This document shows, in pieces, positions 34,829-46,337 of a DNA stretch of 64,000 bases; within the stretch, counting starts at the first letter, position 1, and each line of letters begins with the position of its first letter. This DNA comes from Thuidium tamariscinum. Its lineage: Eukaryota > Streptophyta > Bryopsida > Hypnales > Thuidiaceae. Position numbers and translations under genes: made by a program. Under the pieces are notes generated by a model. That model was given only the letters and a program-made list of their open reading frames with translations. It ran no database searches and had not been told where the DNA came from. The stretch is from NCBI GenBank assembly GCA_947034885.2, contig OX344756.2:13512098-13576097 (forward strand). The letters are read 5' to 3'.

Positions 34829-37800
34829 ATGGCATTCCCCAAGCATGGCAGACAGGGGCAGCGAGGGATTTCGACTCCAGTCATCATTTTCGGCTCCATT
34901 TTTGCCGCTTTCTTAATGATCGGTGTCTGGGTGTACACCAGCCCTGTGACAATTGAACAAGCTATAGACAACACTACTGTTACCACGCAGTTTAGTGACA
35001 AGCCCAGAATCGAGGTCACTGAGGACACTCGTGCTCACGTCACCAGTGAACGTGAAAGTGAAGCAGAATCGAAAGAGTTCGAGGTTGAGAAACGGGAAGA
35101 TGACAATGACACCGACATCGAGGAGAAGTTGGAAGAGACTGAGGTGAGGGATGAACCTGAGAAACGAGACCTTGATGACGTAGCTGAAGTGGACGAGAGC
35201 ACAATTTTGGATAAGTCCATGGAAGAGACCAAAGCTGCGGAAGCCAAGACAGCAGCTGCAGAGGCGAAGGACGATGTTCAGCCTGATGACGAGCCTGGGG
35301 AGTCAAAGCTGGATGAGGTCATTGTAGAGAAAACCGACCCTGCGAACGCTGAAGACCTGCCCTCAGTCGACACCACCGATTCTGTGGACTCCGAGGAGTT
35401 GAGCACAAGCTCCTGGAAGTCTCAAGTCTCCAAGTCCACAGAAGAGAAGGAGGTGACCAAGTCTGAACCTGAGACTTCGCCAACCGAAGCTGTAGTCCCT
35501 GAGGAGACTGAATCTGCGGTTCAGACTGAGGAGGAGAAGAAGATTGAAGAAAGCCAGAGGGCGGCCACGACGGCGATTGTTATCCAGGAAGAAATAGCCA
35601 GGGCCAAATTGGAGAAGTATAAATGGAAGCTCTGTACCTGGACCGGTTCCCAAGACTATATTCCTTGCCTTGATAATAAGAAATGGCTTGCCACCCACAG
35701 ACAGCGTAAGCATTACGAGCACAGGGAGCGCCACTGTCCTATTCCCGCAGAGTTACCAAAGTGTTTGGTACCCCTGCCACCTGGTTACAAGCAACATATC
35801 AAGTGGCCTGAGAGTCGTAATGAAGTATGTCTCACATTTGAATCTATTTCCTTCTCTGATCCTTTCACCTACAGTATATTGGTGAATCTTTGTGAACTTT
35901 TAGGAGTGCAACATCTTCGATCAGTTTTTAACTGGTAATGTGGGAATTTCTGCAGGCGTGGTATGATAATGTGCCTCATGCTGGCCTTGCTCAGTATAAG
36001 AAAGATCAGAACTGGGTGAAGAAGCAAGGCGAGAAGCTCATTTTCCCTGGTGGTGGAACACAGTTTAAGCATGGTGCTGGACATTATATTGACTGGGTGC
36101 AGAAGGTAGGGTGTTTTTGACTCATTTATCTCGGGTTTTTCTTTTATGACTTATATGGCTGTAGTTTAATTCATATGAATATGTATGTAGCATATTCCTC
36201 ATTTTCTGCTTGTGGTTAGACCGAAATTGGTAAAGCTCGTTTGGAATTAATATTATATGGTGAACCTGTTGTGGGGTATGGTTTTCAGATATACCCATCT
36301 ATTGGGTGGGGAAAGCACACACGTGTCCTGTTGGATGTAGGCTGTGGTGTGGCCAGTTTTGGAGGTTACCTGTACGACAGGGATGTCCTTGCCATGTCCT
36401 TTGCCCCAAAGGATGAACACGAAGCTCAAGTTCAGCTGGCGTTGGAACGAGGAATTCCTGCTTTTTCATCCGTGATGGGCACAATGCGCCTTGTCTTCCC
36501 AAGCAACTCGTTTGATGTTGTCCACTGTGCCCGTTGTCGCGTCCCCTGGCACATTGATGGTACATAAGACCATTACATTCCTCAGCACTCTTTCAATAGG
36601 GGCAAGCATTTGTTATTGAATACGATCTCTGCATTCAAGTTTACTTGTGTTTGAATTTTGTCCTTGTTTGTGATGTCGAGACCCTTGGAATGGGTTGATC
36701 CCAACAAGTGTCTATTGTGCTTTATGCAGGTGGCATGCTGCTTCTGGAGTTAAATAGAGTGCTAAGACCTGGAGGACTTTTTCTGTGGTCTGCTACTCCT
36801 GTCTATCAAGACCTTGAAGAGGACGTCCAGATCTGGAAAGGTACTTCAATTTCATGGATATATGAGCACTATTGGGGGTTCTTATCCTATGGAATGATGG
36901 GCCGTGTTTTGTGATGGTGCAAATTTGTATTTGAAAGGCTGTTAACGTAATTTGTGTTGCAGACACAATTGCTGTGATTGAGGCGATGGGCTGGGAAATG
37001 AAAGTGAAGGAGACAGATGAGGAGACACAGATCGGTGTTGCAATTTTCCAGAAGCCTACTTCTAATGAGATCTACGAAAGCCGCACTGTTGACAAACCTG
37101 AGATGTGTGCTGCTGAAAACCACCCGGATGCTGCTTGGTGAGAAATCTTTGCACCCATACCTCTTTATTGTCACAACCTAGGTGCCCGAAGTGCACTTAA
37201 TTATCTAAGCAGTTCTGTGTCATCGTGACCATCCATTGTGTCGCATGTTAAGGTGACGCTAAAGAAGTCTCGGGGTCTCAGGAGTCGGGAAGGGCGGTCT
37301 AGAACCCTTTTCGCACTTGTTGAACTCCTTGGTTGAAATTTGAATGCAACTTCTTGTGACATAACAGTTTGACAGTGAGAGTACGGAGTGAGTTTAAATA
37401 GTATGTGATATTTGAGAAGATGGTGTTCAAGAGGTATGGGTATACTCAATACGGAGTTAAAATTTCATTATGGACTGCGAATGGTAATCTCCTGTCTGTG
37501 TTATTGCGCAATAAATATACAGTAGTCATGTGTTCTTCTAGGTGCTGATTTTTTAACTGAAAGTAGTTGGTGTGATTTATGAGGAACTAGTTTCTAATGG
37601 CGTAAGAACATATTTTCCCGCAGGTATGTAAGTATGACCGCATGCATCCATAAAATTCCAGACACCAAACGTACTCAGTGGCCAGAGGAGTGGCCACGTA
37701 GGGCTGTGGCAGTCCCCACTTGGTTGGACGAGAAGGACACAGGCCTGTATGGTAAGCCAGCTCCTGAGGACTTCGATACCGACACTGAGCACTGGAAGCG

Positions 37801-38914
37801 TGTTGTTTCAAAGACTTACCTGACGGGACTTGAAATTGATTGGAGTACCATCCGGAATGTGATGGACATGAAGGCTGGCTATGGAGGGTAAGCTTTCTTG
37901 CTCTTGGATTCTCTCTCAATAAGCAGGGTTTGCAATTGAATTGAACTTTTTAAAACTTTTAGACAACGTCATTAAGAGATTCATATGGAGGCCTCCTTTA
38001 CGACCACTTTGGTCGTCGGAATAATGATCCCTTTTTGGTGTCAAAGCCTTGAAGCAATCTAATTTCACTGAAGCCCTGTAAACTACATCTGTAGGATTAT
38101 TTCCCATAGCTCTAATTGTGGTTGTGTTCTTTGATATCTAAGCAATGTTTGCTGGTTTGGTCAAACAGCTTTGCAGCTGCACTGGTGTCACAGAAGTTGT
38201 GGGTGTTAAATATTGTCCCCACAAGTGAACCAGACACTCTCCCTATTATATATGACCGAGGGATGATTGGAATGTACCATGATTGGTGCGAGCCCCACAG
38301 CACGTATCCTCGAACATATGATCTCCTGCACGCAGATCATCTCATTAGCGCTGTAAAGGAAAGGTACGTCACTTCCTGACCTGTTTACTTTTTTCTCTTT
38401 GCGTTTCCGTTCTGCTCTGTTAACTTTTCTACGCTGCTGTGAAACTAAGCGTTGATTACAGCAACCAGACCCTTCATTCTATTTGTATCACTCCCTAAAA
38501 TGTGGAGGGGTTAGTAACCGCTAGAAGTGTAGTCATCAACAGTTATGCTTCAAACATGTGAATAGTAGATGATTGCCACAATCTTTCTGCATTGAAAATA
38601 GCTTCATCACACACTAGTTAGAGTTAGTGTAGCCTGGAGTCGTGCGTATTATAACTGATACCATCATGACTTGTGGCAGGAATTGTAGCATAGTTCACTT
38701 GGCGATGGAGATGGACCGCATATTGCGACCTGATGGCTGGGCCATTTTCCGGGACGAAAGCTCCAAGCTGGCTGAGGTCAAGGAGATTCTCAAATCACTT
38801 CACTGGGATGTGAAACTGGCTTTTGCGAAGCAGAATGAAGAGCTCCTTGCTGTCCAGAAGAGGTTCTGGAGACCAGATACAACATCCACAGTTGCAGAAC
38901 AGAAGGGGCTGTAA
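34829..38914 (+). CDS. PMT24/25/26-like Golgi pectin methyltransferase (DUF248, QUASIMODO2-related)
   Basis: The family methylates pectic polysaccharide in the Golgi using S-adenosylmethionine (family knowledge). Exons are 34829-35824, 35956-36105, 36289-36559, 36730-36840, 36963-37137, 37624-37887, 38169-38363 and 38680-38914, giving 798 residues (Arabidopsis PMT24 is about 770), with all phases consistent and GT-AG borders. It is a type II membrane protein: short basic N-terminus, membrane anchor at about 17-36, then a Glu/Asp/Ser-rich stem to about 265. The catalytic part has [37 protein letters not shown], the SAM-binding [14 protein letters not shown] (about 395-408), [25 protein letters not shown], and a second half with [23 protein letters not shown]-type MYHDWCE, and DLLHADHL. 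The start ATG has a strong context (GCCATGG). It appears intact. Confidence 0.95.
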
Positions 38915-39540
38915 TTTTGAATTAGACGGGAACGGACTTTCCTTAAGATAGTTAGCCAGTCTGCACAATCTTTCTACTTGTTGATTTAGTTTGTAGTTAG
39001 GAATGGACATGTGTTGCCACTTTATGTCTAAACTTGTATTAAAAGCAGTCGGCTCTAGTAGGAGGCGCGTTGTTTTGCTTAGAACTTTAGAAAGAGAATT
39101 AAGTATTCTTTTCTGTAGCGCGGGCCGTGGGGACTTTGTGCTTTGGTGTCTATTTCTCGGAAACGGGATAATTTTCAATCAACACGGGCTCTAAAGTCAG
39201 CACGACAATGGCACATGGGTACGTATTTCTATGCAATCTGATTGACCTCTGTAGCGCGTTCTACAGTTGTAAGTTGGCATATGAGTTCCTCGGACAGGGG
39301 TTCATGTCAGGTATCTCCTAGATGAGCTCACTTGCTGGCAGGACGTTAAATCCTACCATCGAAGATGGGCCCAAGAGGGTAAATTTTGGGTTCTCCGGGC
39401 AAAAGTGAAAAGGAAGGCTCCCTATTTTGGGCTGTGTCTAGAGTATGTTCTAAACTTCTCCTAGCTAGAGAAGAATTTGCAAAAAATAAAAATTGCAAAA
39501 AATAAAAAATTCCTGCTGCCACTGGCCGGGGTGAACTGAC
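38915..39540 (+). other. PMT 3' flank and intergenic DNA
   Basis: The first ~200 bp are likely 3' untranslated region. A short tandem repeat of GCAAAAAATAAAAATT-type units lies near 39479-39510. No gene seen. Confidence 0.4.
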
Positions 39541-39736
39541 CCCCTCGCTCGGCCACTTGGGAAAGCGCTGAAATTTTTATTTTCCACTATGTTAAAATTT
39601 GTAAATTCTGATTGAATCACATTTGCAATCAGAGGCCCTTGATCATCTAGAAGAAATGTAGTAGGTAAATTAATCGAGCACAAAATAGGGGGCTTTTATT
39701 TTTACCCTGGAAAGACTTGGTGTGGCCGAGTGAGGG
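39541..39736. repeat. Small inverted-repeat element, ~196 bp
   Basis: CCCCTCGCTCGGCCA at 39541-39555 is matched in reverse by TGGCCGAGTGAGGGG at 39722-39736 with one mismatch. Exact ends and any target duplication are not resolved. Confidence 0.45.
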
Positions 39737-39744
39737 GCCCGACC

Positions 39745-39867
39745 CACTTGCTGCAAATTCGTTTTGCTGATTGAATGCTTAACCCTTACATGCCGGACCC
39801 ATTACCACTGTTTTCAGCCCCTGTGCCAACACACATTTTGCTGCCATTTCGGGACTGAATATGTACG
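39745..39867 (+). repeat. Dispersed repeat, copy 1 (uninterrupted version of 41164-41568)
   Basis: Begins CACTTGCTGCAAATTCG and runs through TGAATGCTTAACCCTTAC and GCCGGACCC to GACTGAATATGTAC. The same order occurs at 41164-41208 plus 41484-41568, where it is split by a TTAA-flanked insertion. This copy is the empty-site paralogue. A T-rich run follows at 39868. Confidence 0.7.
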
Positions 39868-40484
39868 ATTTTTTTTATTTTTTTTTAAGAAAATGGGAAT
39901 CCCCGCTGCATTAAAATAAACTGGACGAACAACTGCCAAGCCAGAGGCTGGACACTGAAGAGAAAAGAGCACGAAAAAGAAAGTAAGAGGCAAACGAGAA
40001 CAGCAGGAACTAAGTAAACTGGCACACCTGTGGACTATTCCTATTCCATTTGATGGAAACGCCCTGTCTAGAGGCAATCAGGGACGAATGGAGCCAAATC
40101 TTGTCAAAGTAATCCCAAATATCTTTAGTCTTGTGAGGCCGAAGGTGTGCTCCATTGTGGGCTTTCATTTGTGTTGCACGACCCGAGTCCAGTAAGGCAT
40201 CCCAAAGCATTTGGTGAAGCATATCTGGAGGCCATTGGGTTTGGGAAAATACCTTCTGGTTACGGGCGATCCATATCACCCGTAGAGATGAGCCACGAAG
40301 AAGGTCCCAGAGAGTACGAAACTCATGAAGATGTCATGGCAGGGAAGCACCAAAGATACACAGAGTAGAGCTAAACCGAATGTGAGGGCCTAGGATAGGT
40401 TGCTCGCCATAAAGATGGTGGAGAATTGACTGGGCAAAATCCCACACTTGAGAAGCTTGTGGGCAGTAGAAGAACCGATGAATG
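39868..40484 (-). mobile_element. LINE retrotransposon 3' fragment (RT zinc-binding region)
   Basis: On the minus strand the reading begins HRFFYCPQASQVWDFAQ, breaks at a TGA, continues HLHEFRTLWDLL and WIARNQKVF, and ends near 40010 in CQFT. This resembles the C-terminal zinc-binding (zf-RVT) part of plant LINE ORF2 proteins. A long T-run on the plus strand at 39868-39888 is the poly(A) tail, fixing the 3' end. It is 5'-truncated at the adjacent TTAA element and not functional. Confidence 0.65.
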
Positions 40485-40485
40485 C

Positions 40486-41140
40486 TTAACCCCTAACTGC
40501 CCAAGGTCTGTTTCTAGCTTCTTAGAATTTGCTCTAAGTTGAACAAAATGCCAACATATTGATAAGTTGTTTCAATCTTTTTTGAATTGGAACCGTACAA
40601 ATTCAAACTAGACATGTTAGAGATTACATAGGAAAAGAAAACACAACAATAGCACTTGTGGAGTGAAAGATTATAATGTTTGACCATGAGGGTGTTAAAA
40701 CTACAAAAGTGATGTAAAGTGTTTTTATCCTCTTTTTGCAAGTTAAATCTAAAAAGTTGGTGACCAAAAAACAATGAGGTGAAAGGGCCTAACATGCACA
40801 ACTCCAATCAATTTACGGCTCCTCAAAATCTATTCTACAATTTTTTTAAATGAATTTTGAATGTGATTTTTTCTTCAAGATCTAGTGTATTTGAGGCTCA
40901 TTTTCAAGAGCTCTCAAAACTACACAAAGTCAAGATTGCAAGGGGTACCCTTGTACAAAATCTTGTATAGACAAATCACTATCATTCATTTTCCAGATCG
41001 GATTTTTGACACTAAAACTAGACTTCTAGAAGAACTTTCCAAAAATACAAACTACTGAAAATAGAAAATTGGTTAGGTTTTATTTAACTTCAAAATTTTG
41101 CAAACACCAAATTCTGGTGCCTTGGGCAGTTAGGGGTTAA
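40486..41140. mobile_element. TTAA-flanked non-autonomous piggyBac-like element, 647 bp
   Basis: The body is 40490-41136 with TTAA at 40486-40489 and 41137-41140. Both ends are CCCCTAACTGCCCAAGG, a perfect 17-bp terminal inverted repeat. The interior has only short chance frames. TTAA duplication with CCC ends is the piggyBac signature. Confidence 0.8.
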
Positions 41141-41163
41141 ACGTACAAATTTTTTTTGTCCAC

Positions 41164-41568
41164 CACTTGCTGCAAATTTGGTTTGCTGATTGAATGCTTA
41201 ACCCTTAATGTAGGTATACCCCAAAGCGCCAGTTTTTCATACTGTGCCTAGTTCCTGTTATTATGTTGTTCAGATTTTTTTACAATCTTGTTAGTGAGTG
41301 AAAGCATGTTTCAATGCACCAAAGAACATTGGATTTGGATACCGTATGTAAAAGTTATTAATAGTCAAATTGTATTTCTGAAAGCACCATCTACAGTCTG
41401 GGTACATGACTGATTTTGAAAATGTATGCATGTTGTACACGGCGCTTTAAGGTCAGGTGCCATTTTGGGTGTACCTACCTTAAATGCCGGACCTATTAAG
41501 TTACCACTGTTTTCAACCCCTGTGCCAACACACATTTTGCTGCCATATCAGGACTGAATATGTACCAA
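41164..41568 (+). repeat. Dispersed repeat, copy 2, interrupted at TTAA
   Basis: Same order as 39745-39867 but with a 271-bp insertion (41209-41479) after TTAA; the repeat resumes ATGCCGGACCTATT. Further homologous sequence continues rightward. Confidence 0.7.
41205..41483. mobile_element. TTAA-flanked MITE, 271 bp, with a verifiable empty site
   Basis: The body is 41209-41479, TTAA at 41205-41208 and 41480-41483. Ends TGTAGGTATACCCCAAA and, reverse-complemented, GGTAGGTACACCCAAAA are mostly alike. Excising it plus one TTAA recreates the sequence order seen uninterrupted at 39778-39800. Ends are similar to those of 58872-59691. Confidence 0.75.
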
Positions 41569-42215
41569 AAAAATTTGTATTTACTTTTCAGAGATGATGT
41601 TACATCTCTTCTGTACTTCCCAAAATTTTTAGATTTTTTTGAGGAAACTTGATTTTTCTGAGAATTTTTGAAGAAAAAGTGAAGAAAATCATATCAAATA
41701 GAAAATTATCTCAAAAAATCTGAGAATTTCACCATGTGTGTATATTTTAGTGACAAACATCATCAGAAGACATTAAAAATACATCCAAAGTTCAAATTGT
41801 AATAAAAATTTTAAAATTTTCATTTTTTCTAAAATTCCAATTGGAGAAGAAACTAGAATAGATGACCTTCATTTTGTTAGTTGGGCTAAAACTCAAAAAA
41901 TATCATTTTTGTAGAGAAATTTCAGATTTAGAGGAAGGAACAATAACTCATTAGAAGAAATCTGAGGGCATTATAGGGCTGTTTCAGGTCTGTTCCCAAA
42001 ACAACTCCCAATGCCGCTGGCTACTGTCAGGTTGGCTTTTAAAAATTTTAAATTTAAAAAAATTTAAAAATTGGGTCATGAAATATGAAAATAAGTCCTA
42101 AAAAAATTGAAAAAAAAGAATTATGTGGCATGGGCGTGACCATGTAGGATTCGAGTTCACAGGGCAGAAATTGCGTTCCTGTAGTCCGGGAATCCGCAGT
42201 CTCCTAATGTCCCAA
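41569..42215 (+). repeat. Dispersed repeat tract (relatives at 32277-33235 and 59090-59545)
   Basis: 41580-41960 is a direct relative of 59090-59545 and an inverted relative of 32830-33235. 41952-42215 is a diverged relative of the MITE at 32277-32554. No genes. Confidence 0.55.
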
Positions 42216-42689
42216 AATACACTGAAAATAGCGTATTTTGTGATCCATTTTTTTTACTAATTTCTCATTCATGAGAAGACAAATACTAGCAAGACTACAA
42301 ACTCAATTGAGTACCCTTTATAACCCTCTGTGAAAGGTCAACAAGGCAAAAATGGATGAAAAAATGCTTTTAGTCACTCTCCACATGATTTTTTATTTAT
42401 GCAAAAGCCACAAAATGGCATTGCCGACAGTTCAAGGTTCATTTTTTTTTTTCAATTTGTCAGACAATGATCTTCATGCAATATTTATAGTATTCAGCAA
42501 TGAGCTAGGGTAAACCAATGGGAGCCATAAACCTTATAAGGACACTATGGACCAAAGACTGTTTCACTTTTAACTATAGAAAAGGCAATGCACCTATTGT
42601 TCCAATAATTGGAGAATTTTGGTGATTACCTTGGTTATGGGTTTGCATCTTTATAGGGTTCACTCCTAATGTTCCATTGTTCCTTTATG
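42216..42689. other. AT-rich intergenic DNA
   Basis: No feature I can support. Confidence 0.35.
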
Positions 42690-44023
42690 AGACAAAATAG
42701 ATTTTAGGTAGGTTTCTATGGTTTCATTGTTCCCTTATGAGACAATGGATTTTAAATAGGTCCCTATGGTCCCAAATTTTCAGGGTTGATTTTTGTAACT
42801 TTTTTTGGAGATAAGGAAAATACATCAATTCTGTAGGAATATAATTTTTACTTCAATTGGTACTTGAAAGTAAAAGTTATGCCACCCTAAGCTGAATATG
42901 GGGTTTGTTAGGCAACACCAAAAAAAACACTAAAAGTCAATGAAATTTTCAGAATTTTGTTTCTCATAGAAAATATTCTTGTCTATGTGAAAAGACTTGA
43001 TTCATTCTAAGGTAAAGGCACCCATATCTGATCAAACAAGAAATTCAAGACATTATGTGGGGATTGTAAAGGAAAACAAATTTGTTTAGAGGTGCATTGA
43101 CATAAATGATGGGGATTACAAAATGTTTGGTAATTCTATTACTTGATTGAAATTACTATGAATTTTGGGAGGCAAAGTGTGTCTTGAATCCATAGCCAAT
43201 GTCTAGACCCTTCCAATTCCAATCATTTGAGAACTATTTTCCCATTCATTGCTTCCTAATTTTTTTCTCGCTTATGTGCCACTAACTTATTGGTCCAAAA
43301 CTTTAAAAAGTACAAAAACACACATTCCAAGGAAAAAATGAAAATCTATTCCAACCTTGGTTGGAGTTATAGCCCCTTCTAATTGTTGATGGGGGGTGGT
43401 TAGTATTGCATGCCTTTATCTTATTTGGACTATTATGAGAAAGTTATAGAAAATTGTGTTTTGGAGGCAATCTAAGCATCTTCTTGAAATAATAACCTAT
43501 ACAATTCACTTTCAAATGAATTTTTTTTATAATTAGAAAATATATACAATTATACATTTGACAAGGTCAAGTTCACTTATTAGAACAACCTCACCATTTT
43601 GGGATTATTGTGCTTGAAATTTCATCTTAAAGCTATTAACAATTTTGTTTTTTGTTCAATCTTAGACCCATTTCTACTTAATAATTTCTCAAAACATGAT
43701 AATTAAGCTTGTTTTTTGAAAAAAAATTCTTACACTTTCAATTCAATTCTTCATTGTAAATTTTTTGAATTTCAAAATATGTAGTGCCAAAAATTTAAGC
43801 TAAATAGATAAGTTCAAAGCCTTACACTTCAAATGCAAATATCTTGCAATCTATACAAACAAAGTTCTTGAAATGTCTTCTACAAATTCTTATACCAATC
43901 TAGTCCAAGATCCTTCAATTAGAAATGCACAAAAAAAATTCTAAATTTTTTTGCACTTTGCAATGGAAATGACAATTTTGAGTGGAATTTGGTGGAAAAA
44001 TGGTCTTTAGACATTAAAGTTAA
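42690..44023. mobile_element. Degenerate relative of the 28947-29869 element
   Basis: Internal order matches 28947-29869 and 46338-47245 (a TATAATTTTTACTTCAATTGG-like block, then AAAGTTATGCCA, later TTTTGAGTGG). It ends next to TTAA at 44020-44023. The left edge is unclear because ~50 bp near 42675-42772 is tandemly duplicated. The sequence immediately right of the TTAA (CCCCTCACCACCC) could be another element's left end, but no partner was found. Confidence 0.45.
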
Positions 44024-45203
44024 CCCCTCACCACCCATGGAGATGAAATCCTCCCTCTAAATTTTTTTTTTATCGTCCCAAATATATTCAAGTTGATTGA
44101 TTTAGAAGTGCAACTCTAGGCCAACAAGTCCTCAAACAAATGTTGGTAAACAAATGTTAGTAAACAAATGTTGGTAATGAATGATCATCACCCACATCAT
44201 GGAAGGGAGATTCAACTATACAATTCCGACACGAAGACACTAGTTACTTTTGTACTAAAGAATGTACCCTCTAAGATGCATTCTTCCTTTGCAATTAGAC
44301 TTATGACTCAATCTAAGAGAGTGAGCCCTAGCTTGCAAGTATGATACAATGCGCCATAAAGGGAGCATTTACTAGTATTAAAAACAATTCCCACATCATT
44401 CTCATGGTAGAATCAACTCCATTTTTCATCAACATCTTTCTTGTATATGCCTAAATCATCAAAGATTGCTTGTAATGTGCAATTCTTTATCATTCTTATG
44501 TGGCATGTCACCAAGAAGTTCCACTAAATAAGTGTTTGTTTACAATCTATTGTATCTGTAGCATTATGACATGTAAGAGGGCATTGTGTGGTGTCTTCTA
44601 AACAATCAAAATGGCTACAACTTTTTGTACATAATAATTGTAAGTCTTATGCTCGGAGCTTAAATTGGTAGCAACCAATTGAGGCCCATTGGACTCTACT
44701 AAAGAAGTTGCAATTCACCTTAGTCACTTGAATGTGCAAGCACACCTTTGGAATCGCAAAGTTGGTGCAATTTGTAGTTTCTCCCATAGTTTCAATATAA
44801 ATATCAAATGCAAGAATGTTGTAATGTTCTTAGTAACCTACAAAGTTTTTCCACAAAATACCTTTGAGAGATACAAAAATTAGGTAGTCTAGAGTACTAC
44901 ATTGAGGCATACAATATTCTACATATATTATATGGATTATATAGATACAATCCATATACTATCCAGATATGAATACAAATATAGGATCACTTGTCCTATA
45001 ATGTTTGTCAATCAGTTGGTTTCAAAAAATTACAAGAAGGGAGGGGGAGGGAAATGAAGATTCAAATGTTTAAAAGTTTAAAAGTTTAATGGGTGCACAA
45101 TGATTGTGCATCCAAAAATTTTTAAAATTTAAAATTTAAAATTCTTTGGCTTGTAAGAACATGCCAAGTGTACTAAATCCAAATTAAAATTTTAAATTTG
45201 TTA
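44024..45203. other. AT-rich intergenic DNA
   Basis: A short repeat (CAAATGTTRGTAAA) occurs three times near 44137-44175. No gene seen; the 64-codon frame at 44689-44883 has no motif. Confidence 0.35.
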
Positions 45204-45277
45204 GGATTGGTAGTTATTGCCACTTTTTGGTACATTGTTTACACAATATACCAAAAAGTGGCAATAACTACCAATCC
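45204..45277. repeat. Perfect 29-bp-stem hairpin
   Basis: 29 bp at 45204-45232 are exactly complementary to 45249-45277. The 16-nt loop can itself form ATTGT/ACAAT pairs. The stem begins GGATTGGTAGTTATTGCC. It could be a very short fold-back transposon or a small-RNA precursor. Transcription is unknown. Confidence 0.7.
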
Positions 45278-45743
45278 ACAACTTTGCACAATGTAGTGTA
45301 GGCAAGGGAGATGAATGTCTTTTGCTTGTGGGACAAAGATGTGGAGGTGGGAGGTAGTCACTAGGCCATTCATTTAACAATGACAACCAAGGTTTCCATT
45401 GCTATGAGTGTCCTACAAAAATTCTTGTACATCACTCCTCCAAGCACCTTCACTTGCTTAGAAAAAACATTTGTAGTACATGATCAAGTACTATAATCTA
45501 AAAATGTAATCTAAAAAAACTAAATCAATTAAGAGCATTAAAAGCAAATTTGATGCAACTATCGATTGAAATTGTGAATTGCATTCATTTTGCAAAAATT
45601 GGGGCTCTTAGAAACACAATCACTAAAGTGTTTGATAAGCTTTCTAAGTTGTTGGTTGAATCCAACGACACAAGAATGCGAGCATAGAAGTATGAGCCTA
45701 TGACCCTTGAACCTAAGTATAAGTAAGCATCCTACACTCATTG
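45278..45743. other. AT-rich intergenic DNA
   Basis: No feature seen apart from the palindrome cluster that follows. Confidence 0.35.
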
Positions 45744-45845
45744 AAGGTGTTTATAGCATAAACACCTATAATATAGGTGTTTAGAACATAGATATACTAT
45801 AACCATTGAGGTGTCTATAATATAGACACATATACTATAGGTATA
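45744..45845. repeat. Cluster of overlapping palindromes built on AGGTGTYTAT
   Basis: AGGTGTTTAT-AGC-ATAAACACCT is directly followed by an overlapping AAACACCTAT-AAT-ATAGGTGTTT, and ~30 bp later by GTGTCTAT-AAT-ATAGACAC. One ~10-bp word is laid down repeatedly in alternating orientation. Confidence 0.6.
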
Positions 45846-46337
45846 TAGAATTCTAGGCTTATAGGCTCACACTTTCTATGCTCACATATTAGCAACCGTG
45901 TAGTTGAATATAAGCAATGAGAGGTCAACAACTGAGTAATGTACTTGGAGTATTTGCATTACAAGTTTATGAGCTTAAGTAGTTGAGACATTCTCAATAG
46001 ATGCTTCATTCTCGTTGGTCTCTTAGACAAGAGTTATCCTTCCATTTCTACTTACTAAGTAATTTATTGGTATGTTTGGTGCCTATTGTGACAAAATAAT
46101 TCTTTTTTGAAAGAATTGAAGTTTGCCAATGAAAAAACAATTACTTGATATTATGTTTATTAATTTTGGAAGTATCCAAATAAAATGCCGTAATATAAGG
46201 AACTAATACTTGTTTCATTCTATATTACTACACCATTTTGATGTTTCCATTTGTCTTGCACTACTTGTCCCTTTTTGCAAATGTACTATGAGATTTGATT
46301 TTAGAGTTGAAGATTATTCTTTTGTTTTTGATGCTAA

